Shown here: positions 39,799 through 51,161 of the stretch, in pieces
Layout: every line of letters begins with the position of its first letter
Position numbering within the stretch: position 1 is the first letter of the stretch
NCBI RefSeq assembly: GCF_024807615.1
Contig: NZ_JANUCJ010000001.1
Coordinates: 934,361 to 998,360, forward strand
Source: Tsukamurella ocularis
Lineage (GTDB): Bacteria; Actinomycetota; Actinomycetes; Mycobacteriales; Mycobacteriaceae
Direction of reading: 5' to 3'
DNA: 64,000 bases
Made by a program: the position numbers and the translations under genes
Notes under the pieces: generated by a model
Told to the model about the DNA's origin: nothing
Database searches by the model: none
Seen by the model: only the letters and a program-made list of their open reading frames with translations

Positions 39799-40317
39799 CT
39801 ACTCGCCCTTCTTGCGGGGATCCTCCTCGACCGGCGACTCGACGGCCACGTCCTCCTCGGTCTCGTCGACCTGCTCCAGCTCCTCGATGGGGGCGCTGTC
39901 GCCGGTGGCGCCACTCGCTGGGCGCAGACGAGGCGGCTCGGCGGCGACGGGCGGCGCCGACGGGGTGCGCAGGAGCTTGAAGGCGATCCCGCCCACGGCC
40001 AGCACCAGCGCAAGGATCGCGCCGACCAGCAGCGGCGTGCGCAGGGCCGGGCGGGAAGGCGCACCGTCGGACAGGGTGATCGCCCGCTCGGGATCGACCT
40101 CGGCGGGGGCGATCCACGACCGCACCAGCCCGTAGACGCCGGCGATCAGCTTGCCGGCGAGGGACAGGCCGAGGCCCGAGAGCGCGCGCAGGATGTTGGC
40201 GGGGCCGACGATGCTCTGGCCGAGGCCGGAGACGAGGCGCTGCACGTTGGAGGGGGCCGACGGCGCCGGAGCGGCGTCCGTGCCGGGGGCGTCGTCGAGC
40301 AAAGGGGTGGTGGCCAT
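39799..40317 (-). CDS. Membrane protein in the position of Rv0008c
   Basis: The 172-residue product has a Pro/Ala-rich N-terminus, a hydrophobic amphipathic segment (about 30-65), a membrane helix (about 95-117) and an acidic C-terminal tail ending EDPRKKGE. I chose the ATG at 40317, with GAAAGGA upstream; the longer frame runs into ppiA promoter sequence. Position, divergent from ppiA, matches Rv0008c, a membrane protein of unknown function; similarity itself cannot be judged here. Confidence 0.7.
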   Translation of the reverse strand: MATTPLLDDAPGTDAAPAPSAPSNVQRLVSGLGQSIVGPANILRALSGLGLSLAGKLIAGVYGLVRSWIAPAEVDPERAITLSDGAPSRPALRTPLLVGAILALVLAVGGIAFKLLRTPSAPPVAAEPPRLRPASGATGDSAPIEELEQVDETEEDVAVESPVEEDPRKKGE

Positions 40318-40420
40318 CGGTGGCGTGATCCTTTCGAGCGGACGAGAGTGCGTCTTTCCACCACCGATTCTTATCCGATCTCCTGGGGTTCGCACTTGCA
40401 GAAAATGGCAGAATGGTGGT

Positions 40421-40954
40421 GTGACCAACTCCAACGCTACCGCCCACGTGACCCTGCACACCTCCGAAGGCGACATCCGTATCGCGCTGTTCGGCAATCA
40501 CGCTCCCGTGACCGTGGCGAACTTCCTCGGACTCGCCCAGGGAACGAAGGAATACACGACCACCAACGCCTCCGGCGGCGACTCGGGACCGTTCTACGAC
40601 GGCTCCGTCTTCCATCGGGTGATCGACGGCTTCATGATCCAGGGCGGCGATCCGACCGGCACCGGCACCGGTGGCCCGGGCTACGACTTCGTTGACGAGT
40701 TCCATCCGGAGCTGCGCTTCGATCATCCGTACATCCTGGCGATGGCCAACATCGGCCGCCCGGCGACCAACGGCTCGCAGTTCTTCATCACCGTCGGCAA
40801 GACGCCGCACCTGAACAACCGGCACACGATCTTCGGTGAGGTCGAGGACGAGGCCAGCCGCAAGGTGGTCGACGCCATCGGCGGCACGCAGACCGACCGT
40901 GCGGACCGCCCGGTCAAGGAGGTCACCATCAACTCCATCACTGTCGAGGAGTAG
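40421..40954 (+). CDS. ppiA: Peptidyl-prolyl cis-trans isomerase, cyclophilin type
   Basis: The 177-residue cyclophilin speeds proline isomerisation in folding proteins. The active-site blocks [38 protein letters not shown] and [11 protein letters not shown] are complete. No signal peptide is present, so it is cytoplasmic, as Rv0009. The GTG start at 40421 lacks a strong ribosome site. A good terminator follows 20 bases after the stop codon. Confidence 0.96.
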   Translation: MTNSNATAHVTLHTSEGDIRIALFGNHAPVTVANFLGLAQGTKEYTTTNASGGDSGPFYDGSVFHRVIDGFMIQGGDPTGTGTGGPGYDFVDEFHPELRFDHPYILAMANIGRPATNGSQFFITVGKTPHLNNRHTIFGEVEDEASRKVVDAIGGTQTDRADRPVKEVTINSITVEE

Positions 40955-40973
40955 TCGCCCCTCCCCACGCTCT

Positions 40974-41003
40974 GCCCGGCCGGGTGAACCGGCCGGGCTT
41001 TCG
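40974..41003 (+). terminator. Intrinsic terminator of ppiA
   Basis: A perfect 10-bp stem GCCCGGCCGG / CCGGCCGGGC with the loop gtgaa is followed by TTTCGTGT. Confidence 0.85.
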
Positions 41004-41319
41004 TGTCTCGAGAGGCGCCCGGACCGTTACCTCGCCCGCTCCGAGTCGTCTGCGCAGCAAATTTACTTCGCCTAACTCCTCCATCAGTATGGATCGGAAT
41101 CCGTACGGAATTCCGGATGGGTCAAGGATTGATGTGAGCTGGATCTCGATCGATGCGGCTCGGTGAGCATCTTCACGGCACATCGCCGGTTCTCAGATGG
41201 ACACCCGCCGTCCGGTCTTCGTAACGTTGCCGTGATCTTGTGGAGACCGAGGCGTGACCGACACGCCGCTCTACGGAGTCGGGAGTTCGACGAAAGTGAC
41301 CAGCGACAGTACGAAGACC
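41004..41319 (+). other. Leader region before the NlpC/P60 gene
   Basis: About 316 bases without a gene. GTAACG at 41221 and its reverse CGTTAC at about 41028 resemble MtrA half-sites known before actinobacterial wall hydrolase genes; GTAAC-N6-GTGAT may be a pair. I looked for a c-di-AMP riboswitch and did not find its core. Confidence 0.35.
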
Positions 41320-41808
41320 ATGACCGTCCGCAGCACCCGCCGCGGCACGATGCGCGCGGCCCTCGGAGCCGCAGCCGCCGTGATCGGAATCGTCGCCGCA
41401 CCCGCCGTGGCGCAGGCCGCCCCCGCGCCCGCACCGCAGGCCCCCGTCGCGCAGGCTGCGCAGGCCGCCGGCCCCGACCGGTCGTCGGTCGTGCAGGCTG
41501 CCCTGACCCGCGTCGGCATGCCGTACTCCTACGGTGCCGCCGGCCCGAGCTCCTTCGACTGCTCGGGTCTCGTCACCTGGGCCATGAACCAGGCCGGTGT
41601 CAGCGTGCCACGCAGCAGCTACTCGCTGATGAGCGCCGGAACCCAGGTCTCGCAGGCACAGCTGCGCCCCGGCGACGTGGTGATCACCAACGGAGGCGGC
41701 CACGCCGCGCTCTACATCGGCAACGGCCAGGTGGTCGAGGCCGTGACCTCCGGCGTGCCCGTGCGCGTCGCCGGCATCCGCGGCTTCGTCACCGCGCGCC
41801 GCTACTGA
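41320..41808 (+). CDS. Secreted NlpC/P60 (C40) peptidoglycan endopeptidase
   Basis: The product has a signal peptide (about 1-33, basic RSTRRGTMR then a hydrophobic core ending AVAQAAPA), an Ala/Pro/Gln linker and an NlpC/P60 domain of about 105 residues. The catalytic Cys lies in SSFDCSGLV, the His in GGHAALYIG, and the third polar residue in the following strand. It should cut stem peptides between D-Glu and m-DAP. I chose the ATG at 41320 because it gives a normal signal peptide; a GTG at 41254 would add 22 residues. Confidence 0.85.
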   Translation: MTVRSTRRGTMRAALGAAAAVIGIVAAPAVAQAAPAPAPQAPVAQAAQAAGPDRSSVVQAALTRVGMPYSYGAAGPSSFDCSGLVTWAMNQAGVSVPRSSYSLMSAGTQVSQAQLRPGDVVITNGGGHAALYIGNGQVVEAVTSGVPVRVAGIRGFVTARRY

Positions 41809-41809
41809 T

Positions 41810-42226
41810 TCAGGCGGGCCGCAGGGCCTCGAGCTGCTGCGCGACGAGCGTGGGCGCCTCGCCCAGCTCCCAACGGCCGAGGAAGAGTAGATCGTCGCCG
41901 CGTGTGAGCTCCAGCAGCACCGACTCGCGGCCCCAGTGCCGCGTGGTCGTGCGCTTGATCTCCAGGCCGTCCCACGGGAAGACCTTGCGGCCGAACGCTC
42001 CGCGGTAGACGACGCCGGCATCGTTGGCGGACAGTCGCGGGCGGAGCACGAGCACCTGCGCCCCGAGGTAGATCAGGGCGAGCACGCCGACGCCGACGAG
42101 GACCATGCCGACGGGGTCCTTGATGGCCTGGAAGCCGATCGCCGCGGCGCCCAACAGGACGCCCGCGACGAGCAGGACCACGCCCACGCCGCGCGGGGCG
42201 CTCCAGTTATCCACAGGTATATCCAC
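41810..42226 (-). CDS. PH-domain membrane protein (Rv0010c-like)
   Basis: The 138-residue protein has two membrane helices (about 12-32 and 38-60) and a bacterial PH domain (about 65-135; LSANDAGVVYRGAFGRKVFPWDGL in two parts and ESVLLELTRGD). It matches the position and layout of Rv0010c, the CFP-6 family, next to crgA. The GTG start at 42226 lacks a ribosome site and overlaps a pair of DnaA boxes; a GTG at 42214 is possible. The function is unknown. Confidence 0.85.
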   Translation of the reverse strand: MDIPVDNWSAPRGVGVVLLVAGVLLGAAAIGFQAIKDPVGMVLVGVGVLALIYLGAQVLVLRPRLSANDAGVVYRGAFGRKVFPWDGLEIKRTTTRHWGRESVLLELTRGDDLLFLGRWELGEAPTLVAQQLEALRPA

Positions 42227-42227
42227 A
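42207..42227. promoter_or_regulatory. Pair of DnaA boxes far from oriC
   Basis: TTATCCACA (42207-42215), the perfect consensus, and ATATCCACA (42219-42227) lie as direct repeats 12 bases apart. They overlap the start of the PH-domain gene, 20 kb from oriC. Confidence 0.6.
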
Positions 42228-42268
42228 GCTGGGGATGAATGACATCGATGTGATTTCGCTGGTCAGGA

Positions 42269-42562
42269 CTACTTCCACCACATCGTCATCAACAGACCGC
42301 TGATCATGAGGCCGAAACCGATGGCGAAGTTCCACGCCTCGAGGTTCGCCATCCACTCCAGCGGCTTGCCGGGCGCGCCCAAGCCGTTGGGGTCGGCACC
42401 GACGTAGTACACGAGCAGCCAGGCCAGCCCGGCGAGCATGAGCGCCAGGAACGCGACCACGAACCACCGGCCCGACGGAGCGCTCACCTTGACCGGTGTG
42501 CGCGAATCCGTGGCGGTGTTGATCGTGTAATCGGTCTTCTTCCGGACCTTCGACTTCGGCAT
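42269..42562 (-). CDS. crgA: Cell division protein CrgA
   Basis: The 97-residue protein starts MPKSKVRKK, the CrgA signature, followed by a charged strand and two membrane helices (about 32-53 and 74-95) ending GLLMTMWWK. CrgA recruits wall enzymes to the divisome and contacts FtsZ, FtsQ, FtsI and PBPs in mycobacteria. The gap to trpG, which diverges, is about 80 bases. Confidence 0.96.
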   Translation of the reverse strand: MPKSKVRKKTDYTINTATDSRTPVKVSAPSGRWFVVAFLALMLAGLAWLLVYYVGADPNGLGAPGKPLEWMANLEAWNFAIGFGLMISGLLMTMWWK

Positions 42563-42630
42563 GGCTTCCTTCTACCAGGGTGCGTTTCACCTGCCAGGTT
42601 ATCGGATGTACCTGCGCCACCCCACCCCGC

Positions 42631-42636
42631 TACGCT
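42631..42636 (+). promoter_or_regulatory. Candidate -10 element of trpG, leaderless
   Basis: TACGCT ends seven bases before the GTG at 42644, suggesting that transcription starts on the start codon. No clear -35 element is seen. Confidence 0.4.
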
Positions 42637-42643
42637 GGACCGC

Positions 42644-43285
42644 GTGCGGATCCTCGTCGTCGACAACTATGACAGCTTCGTGTTCAACCTGGTCCAGTAC
42701 CTCGGCCAGCTGGGCGTGGAGGCGGACGTGTGGCGCAACGACGATCCGCGGCTGGACGATCCGGCCGCGGCGGCGGCGCTGTACGACGGCGTGCTGCTCA
42801 GCCCCGGCCCGGGCACCCCGCAGCGTGCGGGGCAGACGATGCCCATGGTCGAGGCCGCCCGCGATGCCGGCTCCCCGCTGCTGGGCGTGTGCCTCGGGCA
42901 CCAAGCGATTGGGGCCGTCTTCGGTGCGACGGTCGACCGGGCGCCTGAGCTGCTGCACGGCAAGACCTCGTTGGTGCACCACAACGGCCACGGCGTGCTC
43001 GCCGGCCTGCCCGACCCCTTCACCGCGACCCGCTACCACTCGTTGACTGTGCTCGAGCCCACGATCCCCGACGAGTTGGAGATCACCGGCCGCACCGATT
43101 CCGGCGTCGTGATGGGCTTCCAGCACCGCGAGCTGCCGATTCACGGCGTGCAGTTCCACCCCGAGTCCGTGCTCACGCAGGGCGGCCACCGCATGCTGGC
43201 GAACTGGCTGGCCGTGTGCGGCCTGGCGATTCCCGAGGCGCGGGTCGCCGAGCTCGAGCAAGAGGTGGCCGCGGCGCTCGGGTGA
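42644..43285 (+). CDS. trpG: Glutamine amidotransferase (TrpG/PabA type)
   Basis: The 213-residue class I amidotransferase supplies ammonia to anthranilate or aminodeoxychorismate synthase. The N-terminal ILVVDNYDSFVFNLVQYL, the nucleophile Cys in LLGVCLGHQAIG and the His-Glu pair in GVQFHPESVLTQGG are present. Position matches Rv0013. Whether it serves tryptophan, folate or both cannot be told. It is convergent with pknB. Confidence 0.93.
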   Translation: MRILVVDNYDSFVFNLVQYLGQLGVEADVWRNDDPRLDDPAAAAALYDGVLLSPGPGTPQRAGQTMPMVEAARDAGSPLLGVCLGHQAIGAVFGATVDRAPELLHGKTSLVHHNGHGVLAGLPDPFTATRYHSLTVLEPTIPDELEITGRTDSGVVMGFQHRELPIHGVQFHPESVLTQGGHRMLANWLAVCGLAIPEARVAELEQEVAAALG

Positions 43286-43331
43286 GCGCCGCGGACCGTC
43301 GGGCGACAGTACCGGTCGTCCCGACTCCGGC

Positions 43332-45317
43332 CTACGACCGGCGGACGTGCAGGACGATCGTCGCCGACGAGTCCACCTGGGCCCCGACATCGGGATCGGT
43401 ACGCCACACCCGGCCGCGGTCGAACAGGCCCGACGGGGCGTCGACCACGGTGCGGATGTTCTCCGCCGAGAAACCGGCCTGGATCAGCGCGGCGCGGGCC
43501 GCGTTCTGATCCTGGTTGATCACGTTCGGCATGGTGATCGGCTTCGCTCGAGCGACCTGCAGGGTCACGGTGCTGCCCTTGTCGGCGTTAGAACCGCCGG
43601 TCGGGTTCTGACCCACGACGGTGCCCGCGGCGGCCGGATTGTCGACCTGCTGGACCTGGACGAGGAAGCCGAGGCCCTTGAGGTTCGAGGTGGCCTGGTC
43701 GACCTGTGTGTTGGTCACGTCGGGGACGCGCACCTGCTCCTTGCCGGAGCTGACGGTGAGCTGAATCGGCGTGCTCTGCTGCGTGTTCGTGCCGATCGCC
43801 GGGTTGGTGGAGATGACATTGCCCTTGACCACCGTCGGTGACGGATCGTTCTTGACGTCCTTGGCCACGGTGAAGCCAGCCTTCTCGAGGATCTGGCGGG
43901 CCTCCATCTCGGGCTTGTTCGCGACATCGGGTACGGCGGCGATCTTCGGGCCGGTGGAGACCTGCAGGACCACCGTCGAACCCTTCGCGGCGCTCGCGTT
44001 CGGCCCGGGCAGCGTCGAGATCACGTGCTCGGCGGGCACGGTGTTGTCGGGCATGCGCTGCACCTCGACGGTGAAGCCCAGCTTCTGCAGCGCCACCTGG
44101 GCGTCCGCGGCGGGCTCGCCGATCTGCGAGGTCACGGTGGCGGTCTGCTCGCCCCCGCGGCTGTTGAGCAGGTACCAGGTGGTGCCGCCGACGAGGACGA
44201 GCGCGATCACGGCCGCCGAGAGCAGCAGGAGCAGCTTCGACCTGCCCCCGGTCTTGGCCGGAGTGGAGTGCCGGCGGCGGGCCGGTGCGTCAGCGGGGGC
44301 GGTCGTGTCGACGATGGCCGTAGGCGGGTCGTCGCCCGATGGCTCGGTCGCGGCCGCGCCTGCAGCGCCTGCAGCGGCGACGGGGGCCGCAGCGGCCCGG
44401 CGACGGGGCTTCGTCGGCTCGGTGAGCAGCGCGTCGCGCTCCTCGTCGGAGAGCACCATGGGCGCCTCGGGCTTGCGGCCCGCGAGCACCCGGATCAGGT
44501 CCTGCCGCATCTCGCCGGCGGTCTGATAGCGGTTCGCGGGGTTCTTCGACAGCGCCTTGAGCGTGATCGAGTCCAGCTCGGGCGGGATCGTGTCCAGGAC
44601 GGCGGACGGGGTCGGCGGATCCTCGCGGACGTGCTGGTAGGCCACGGAGACGGGCGAGTCGCCGGTGAACGGCGGCTGGCCCGTGAGCAGCTCGAAGAGC
44701 ACGCAGCCGGCGGCGTAGACGTCGGAGCGGGCGTCGACGGAGTCGCCGCGGGCCTGCTCCGGCGAGAGGTACTGCGCGGTGCCGATCACGGCAGCCGTCT
44801 GCGTCATCCCGGCCGATGGGTCGCTCATCGCCCGCGCGATGCCGAAGTCCATCACCTTGATCTCGCCCGCGCGGGTGAGCATCACGTTGGCGGGCTTCAT
44901 ATCGCGATGCACGATGCCGTTGCGGTGGCTGAAGTCCAGCGCCGCGCAGACGTCGGCCATCCACGTCATCGCCGCCTGCGGGGCGATGGTCCCGTCGCGG
45001 CGCAGTACGTCACGCAGGGTCTCTCCGTCGACGTACTCCATCACGATGTACGGCAACGGTCCGCCGCTGGTCTGCGCCTCGCCCGTGTCGTAGACCTGCA
45101 CGATCGTCGGATGGTTCAGCGATGCCGCGTTCTGCGCCTCCCGCCGGAACCGCTCGTAGAAGCTCGGGTCACGGGCCAGGTCGGCGCGGAGGACCTTGAT
45201 CGCGACGTCGCGCGACAGACGCGTGTCCCGGGCCAGGTGCACCTCGGACATGCCACCGAACCCGAGCGTTTCGCCCAGGTCGTAGCGGTCGTTGATGCGA
45301 CGCGGCGGGGTAGTCAT
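43332..45317 (-). CDS. pknB: Serine/threonine protein kinase PknB with four PASTA domains
   Basis: The 661-residue sensor kinase controls wall growth and division. The kinase domain (about 10-275) has the glycine loop GFGGMSEV, Lys in AIKVL, HRDMKPANV, DFGIAR and an activation loop with TQT. A juxtamembrane linker, a membrane helix (about 365-387) and four extracellular PASTA repeats follow; these bind muropeptides in relatives. It is the last gene of the fhaA-to-pknB run, 18 bases after pknA. Known targets encoded here include CwlM, FhaA and the MurJ partner. Confidence 0.97.
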   Translation of the reverse strand: MTTPPRRINDRYDLGETLGFGGMSEVHLARDTRLSRDVAIKVLRADLARDPSFYERFRREAQNAASLNHPTIVQVYDTGEAQTSGGPLPYIVMEYVDGETLRDVLRRDGTIAPQAAMTWMADVCAALDFSHRNGIVHRDMKPANVMLTRAGEIKVMDFGIARAMSDPSAGMTQTAAVIGTAQYLSPEQARGDSVDARSDVYAAGCVLFELLTGQPPFTGDSPVSVAYQHVREDPPTPSAVLDTIPPELDSITLKALSKNPANRYQTAGEMRQDLIRVLAGRKPEAPMVLSDEERDALLTEPTKPRRRAAAAPVAAAGAAGAAATEPSGDDPPTAIVDTTAPADAPARRRHSTPAKTGGRSKLLLLLSAAVIALVLVGGTTWYLLNSRGGEQTATVTSQIGEPAADAQVALQKLGFTVEVQRMPDNTVPAEHVISTLPGPNASAAKGSTVVLQVSTGPKIAAVPDVANKPEMEARQILEKAGFTVAKDVKNDPSPTVVKGNVISTNPAIGTNTQQSTPIQLTVSSGKEQVRVPDVTNTQVDQATSNLKGLGFLVQVQQVDNPAAAGTVVGQNPTGGSNADKGSTVTLQVARAKPITMPNVINQDQNAARAALIQAGFSAENIRTVVDAPSGLFDRGRVWRTDPDVGAQVDSSATIVLHVRRS

Positions 45318-45335
45318 CTGCTTGTCCGTTATCCG

Positions 45336-46783
<1,448 letters not shown>

Positions 46784-46784
<1 letters not shown>

Positions 46785-48298
46785 CAGTTCCCCTGCCCGT
46801 TCACCGCGGCGCCAATCACCGCTCGTCCGATCGGCGCGGCGAGCGACCCACCGGTCGCCGCCTCGCCTTGATTTCCACCGTTCTCAATGATGACCGCCAC
46901 CGCTACCTTCGGATCGTTCACCGGGCCGTACCCGATGTACCAGGCGTGCGGTGCCTCGCCGCCGCGCTGGCCCTGAGAGTGTTCCGCCGTACCGGTCTTC
47001 GAGGCGATCTGGACCCGGCCGCCTGACCCCTTGGTGTGCTGCTCCGACGCGATCATCAGCTCCCGCATCTGCGCCGCGACCTGCGGCGAGATCGCCTGTC
47101 CCAGCCGCTTCGGCGAGGTACCGCCAAAGGTGCTCAGGTCGGGCGCCTGGAAGGAGTCCACCAGGTAGGGCTGCATGCGAACGCCGCCGTTGGCGAGCGT
47201 TGCCGCGATCACCGCGTTCTGCAGCGGGGTCAGCGCCACATCGAGCTGGCCGATGGCCGACTGGCCCGTCTGGGCCCCGTCGGACAGCGGACCGGTCACC
47301 GACTGCGCGACCCGCAGCGGGATGGGGTCGGGCGTCGAGTTGACGCCGAAGTTGTTCGCCATCGCCTTGATCGCCTCGCCTCCGTCCTGGATCTTCGTCG
47401 TGGCCAGATCCACGAACGCCGTGTTGCACGAGTACTGGAACGCCTGCAACAGGCTGACGGTACCGCCCGAGGATTCGGGACACGTCATCCCCGCGTAGTT
47501 CTGCAGTGTCGTGCCGCCGCCGCCAGGCAGGGTGATCTGCTTGTCGGCGGTGAGCCGGGTGTTCAGGTCGACGCCTTTACCCTGCGCCAGCGCGGCGGCC
47601 GTGGTGATCACCTTGAAGGTCGATCCGGGCGGATAGGTCCAGCCGGTCGCGCGGTTGTCCATGGGCTTGTCCGGGTCGTCCTTGAGCTGTTCCCACGTCT
47701 TGGTGACCGCGCTCGTGTCGTGCGAGGACAGCGGATTCGGGTCGTAGCTGGGGGTCGAGACCATCGCGAGGATCTTGCCCGTCGCCGGCTCGATCGCGAC
47801 GGCCGCGCCGTGGCACGGGCCGTTCGGGCCGCACGCCGTCGTCAGCTTCTCGTATGCGATCCGCTGCATCGTCGGATTGATCGTGGTGATGACGGTGCCG
47901 CCGCTCGGGTCGCGCCCGGACAGCAGGTCTACGACGCGGCGCCCGAAAAGCCGGTCGTCGCTGCCGTTGAGCACCGACTCCTCGGCGTGCTCGAGGCCGC
48001 TGGAGCTGTAGATCATCGAGTAGTAGCCGGTGAGCGGCGCGTACGCGCGCGCCATGTTCTCCGGGTAGGTGCGCAGGTACTTGTACCGGTCGTCGGTCTT
48101 GATCGACTGGGCCATGACCTGGCCGCCCGCCAGGATGGAGCCGCGCTGGCGCGCGTACTCGTCGAGGAGCACGCGCTCGTTGCGGCTGTCGGCGCGGAGG
48201 TCGTCGGCGCGGAAGACCTGTACCCAGGTGGCGTTGGCGAGCAAGGCGATCACGAGCAGGACCACGACGACGGAGATGCGGCGGATCGGTGCGTTCAT
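46784..48298 (-). CDS. pbpA: Class B penicillin-binding protein PbpA
   Basis: The 504-residue transpeptidase crosslinks peptidoglycan with RodA. It has an N-terminal membrane anchor (about 8-28), a dimerisation domain, and a transpeptidase domain with the motifs SxxK (PPGSTFK), SxN (YSCNTAF) and KTG (ASKTGTAEH). The ATG at 48298 overlaps the rodA stop by four bases. It corresponds to Rv0016c. Confidence 0.97.
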
Positions 48299-49716
48299 AC
48301 GCGCTTCACGATCTCGGTCGGCCGGTCGGGGACCGGTGCGCCGGGCTTGCGGGCGATCTTGGGCTCGCGGGCTGCGTTGGAGATGCGCAGCAGCAACGCG
48401 ATGAGAGCGTAGTTCGTGAGCAGCGACGAACCGCCGTAACTCATGAAGGGCGTGGTCAGGCCGGTCAGCGGGATCAGCTTGGTGACGCCGCCAACGACGA
48501 CGAAGAGCTGGATCGCCATCGTCGACGCCAGGCCGGCGGCCAGCAGCTTGCCGAAGCTGTCGCGCACCGTCAGGCTCGCGCGGAAGCCGCGGAAGATCAG
48601 CACCAGGAACAGCATCAGGACGGCCGCGAGGCCGATGAGGCCAAGTTCCTCGCCGACCGCGGCCATGATGAAGTCCGTCGACGCGAAGGGCACCATCGTG
48701 GGCCGGCCGGAACCCAGGCCCGTGCCGGCGAGCCCGCCCGTGGCCAGGGAGAACAGGGCCTGCGCGGGCTGGTACCCGATGGTCTCGTACGCGGCGAACG
48801 GATCGCTCCACACCTCGACGCGCACGCGCAGGTGCGGGAAGAGCTGGTAGGCGGCGACGGCGCCGATCACCGCGAGGCTCAAGCCCACGACGATCCAGCC
48901 GATCCGTTCGGTGGCGATGTACACCATCGCGAGCACGGTGAAGAAGATGAGCAGCGGCGTACCGAGGTCGTTCGCGTAGCCGAGCACGCCGAGCGCGATG
49001 ATCCATACCAAAAGCAGCGGCGCAAGATCGCGGGCGCGCGGCAGGTCGATCCCCAGGACGCGGCGGCCCGCGGAGGTGAACAGGTCGCGTTTGGAGACCA
49101 GGAAGGCCGCGGTGAAGATGATCAGCAGGATCTTGCTGATCTCGCTCGGCTGGATGTTGAACAGCGGCGTCTTGATCCAGTTCTTCGAGCCGTTGATCTC
49201 CGACAGGCTGGACGGCAGCAGCGCGGGCAGCGCGAGGAAGACCACGCCCGCCAGGCCGATCGTGTACGCGTACTTCGACAGCGTCCGGTGATCGCGCAGC
49301 AGCGCCAGCACCCCGACGAGCACTGCCAGGCCCAACAGCGTCCACAGGACCTGCTGGTTCGCCTCCTGCGTCTGCGTGACGCGGCCGTTCTCTGCGTGCG
49401 CGTTGCCCAGGTCCATGCGGTGGATCAGCACCAGGCCCAGGCCGTTGAGCATCGCGACCACAGGCAGGATCACCGGGTCGGCGTACGGCGCGAACCGACG
49501 CACCGCGTAGTGCGCCGCGCCGTACAGCACGATGAAGGCGACCACGTACTTCGCCAGGTCAAGCGTGACCCGCTGCTCCTGCGCCCACTCCACCAGAGCG
49601 AGCGAGGTCCCCGTCACCACCGTGGCGGCGCCGAGGAGGACCAGCTCGTAGGTCCGGGAACGTCGGTTCGGGTCGAGGGCGATGCCCGCACCGGGAGTGA
49701 TGACGCCCGACGTCAC
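48295..49716 (-). CDS. rodA: SEDS peptidoglycan glycosyltransferase RodA/FtsW family
   Basis: The 473-residue SEDS protein polymerises lipid II. It shows about 11-12 membrane helices, the family blocks FNIQPSEISKILLIIF, ALFSLATGGLAGTGLGSGRP and the C-terminal PLTGLTTPFMSYGGSSLL. The GTG start overlaps the pstP stop (GTGA). Its cognate PBP, pbpA, follows with a four-base overlap. Matches Rv0017c. Confidence 0.97.
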   Translation of the reverse strand: MTSGVITPGAGIALDPNRRSRTYELVLLGAATVVTGTSLALVEWAQEQRVTLDLAKYVVAFIVLYGAAHYAVRRFAPYADPVILPVVAMLNGLGLVLIHRMDLGNAHAENGRVTQTQEANQQVLWTLLGLAVLVGVLALLRDHRTLSKYAYTIGLAGVVFLALPALLPSSLSEINGSKNWIKTPLFNIQPSEISKILLIIFTAAFLVSKRDLFTSAGRRVLGIDLPRARDLAPLLLVWIIALGVLGYANDLGTPLLIFFTVLAMVYIATERIGWIVVGLSLAVIGAVAAYQLFPHLRVRVEVWSDPFAAYETIGYQPAQALFSLATGGLAGTGLGSGRPTMVPFASTDFIMAAVGEELGLIGLAAVLMLFLVLIFRGFRASLTVRDSFGKLLAAGLASTMAIQLFVVVGGVTKLIPLTGLTTPFMSYGGSSLLTNYALIALLLRISNAAREPKIARKPGAPVPDRPTEIVKRV

Positions 49717-51161
49717 GAGGGGCCTCCGCGGCAGGGCCGCTCCGGCGTCGACGTCTGCGTGACGACCTTCGTGACGGGCGCCGGAGGCGGCGCGAGCGTC
49801 TCGCCGGCCGGCGGCGCCACGGTGGTCGACGGTGCCGGGACCGTCGGGTCCTGCGGGGTCGGGGGCGCCGGTGCCTCGATCTCCGTGGTGATCGCGCACC
49901 GCTCCATGAGGTTGTCCCGGTCCGTGAGGTTCCGGGCCTGCTCGCGGGCATCGTCGAGCGAGCTCGCGTACGGCAGACCGGCGAGGTTGGCGCGGCCGCG
50001 TGGCGTCAGGTCGCCGACGGTGAGTGGCGTGCAGCCCTGCGGGGCGCGACCGTCGGCGGCGGTGGTCTCCGCGATGCAGACGACCTCCTGCTCGGAGTTC
50101 AGTGCGCGCCCGAAGATCGATACCTTGACACCGTGCGAGATGGTGATGGTGCCCTTGTCGGTGGCCGCCACGAAGTAGCTGGAGTTCACCACCGAGCGGG
50201 TGACGATCAGGCCGACGGCGGCACCGACGAGCAGCACCAACAGCACGCCGAGGGCGATCCACTTGCGGCGCGAGCCGGTCTCGGGCTCCTCGTCGACCTC
50301 CGTCGCCACGACGCGGCGGGGCGCCTTCTTCGGCGGCCGCAGCGCGGCGGCGCGGCCCGCCGCGGTGTTGGCGGGCGGGACGTAGTCCTCGTCGTCGTCG
50401 TTCGCGGCGCCGCCGACGATGGGCCGGCTCTGCCCGACGCCGCCGTCCTCGACGCGGGCCACGACGACGGTGACGTTGTCCGGGCCGCCGGACTTGAGCG
50501 CCAGTTCGATGAGCCGGTCGGCGGCGGCGCCGACGCTCTCGTTGGCCATCTCCAGCGTCTCGCCGATGGTCTCGTCGCTGACCACGTCGGACAGGCCGTC
50601 GGAGCACAGCAAGTAGACGTCGCCGGCCTTGGCCTCGCGCAGCGTCAGGGTGGGCTCCACCTCGTGCCCGGTGAGCGCCTTCATGATCAGCGAACGCTGC
50701 GGGTGCGTGTGGGCCTGCTCCGCGGTGATCCGGCCCTCGTCGACGAGGGTCTGGACGAAGGTGTCGTCCTTGGTGATGCGGATGAGCTCGCCGGCGCGCC
50801 GCAGGTACCCGCGGGAGTCGCCCACGTGGATCAGCCCCAGCTTGGAGCCGGCGAACAGGATTGCGGTGAGGGTGGTGCCCATGCCCTCGAGCTCGGGGTC
50901 CTCGACCACCTGCTCGGCGATGGTCTCGTTGCCGGCGACCATCGCCTCCTCGAGAGTGTCCAGCAGGTCGCCGCCGGGCTCGTCGTCGTCGAGGGGGGCG
51001 AGCGCGCTGATCATGAGCTGCGAGGCGACCTCGCCCGCGGCGTGGCCGCCCATGCCGTCGGCCAGCGCCAGCAGGCGGGCGCCGGCGTACACGGAGTCCT
51101 CGTTGTTGCTGCGGACGAGGCCCCGGTCGGAACGGGCGGCGTATCGAAGGACGAGGCTCAC
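49713..51161 (-). CDS. pstP: Serine/threonine phosphatase PstP, PP2C family
   Basis: The 482-residue phosphatase reverses PknA/PknB signalling. The PP2C domain (about 1-240) has the metal-binding motifs NNEDSV, ADGMGGHAAGEVAS, GDSRGYL, SDGLSDVV and GGPDNVTVV. Then come an Ala/Arg linker, a membrane helix (about 298-318) and an external domain with a Thr/Pro-rich tail. The GTG start overlaps the fhaB stop codon (GTGA). Matches Rv0018c. Confidence 0.96.
   Translation of the reverse strand: MSLVLRYAARSDRGLVRSNNEDSVYAGARLLALADGMGGHAAGEVASQLMISALAPLDDDEPGGDLLDTLEEAMVAGNETIAEQVVEDPELEGMGTTLTAILFAGSKLGLIHVGDSRGYLRRAGELIRITKDDTFVQTLVDEGRITAEQAHTHPQRSLIMKALTGHEVEPTLTLREAKAGDVYLLCSDGLSDVVSDETIGETLEMANESVGAAADRLIELALKSGGPDNVTVVVARVEDGGVGQSRPIVGGAANDDDEDYVPPANTAAGRAAALRPPKKAPRRVVATEVDEEPETGSRRKWIALGVLLVLLVGAAVGLIVTRSVVNSSYFVAATDKGTITISHGVKVSIFGRALNSEQEVVCIAETTAADGRAPQGCTPLTVGDLTPRGRANLAGLPYASSLDDAREQARNLTDRDNLMERCAITTEIEAPAPPTPQDPTVPAPSTTVAPPAGETLAPPPAPVTKVVTQTSTPERPCRGGPS

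Noticed and set aside
40999-41319. c-di-AMP riboswitch before the NlpC/P60 gene
   Set aside because: Such genes often carry one in actinobacteria, but I could not find the conserved core in this leader.
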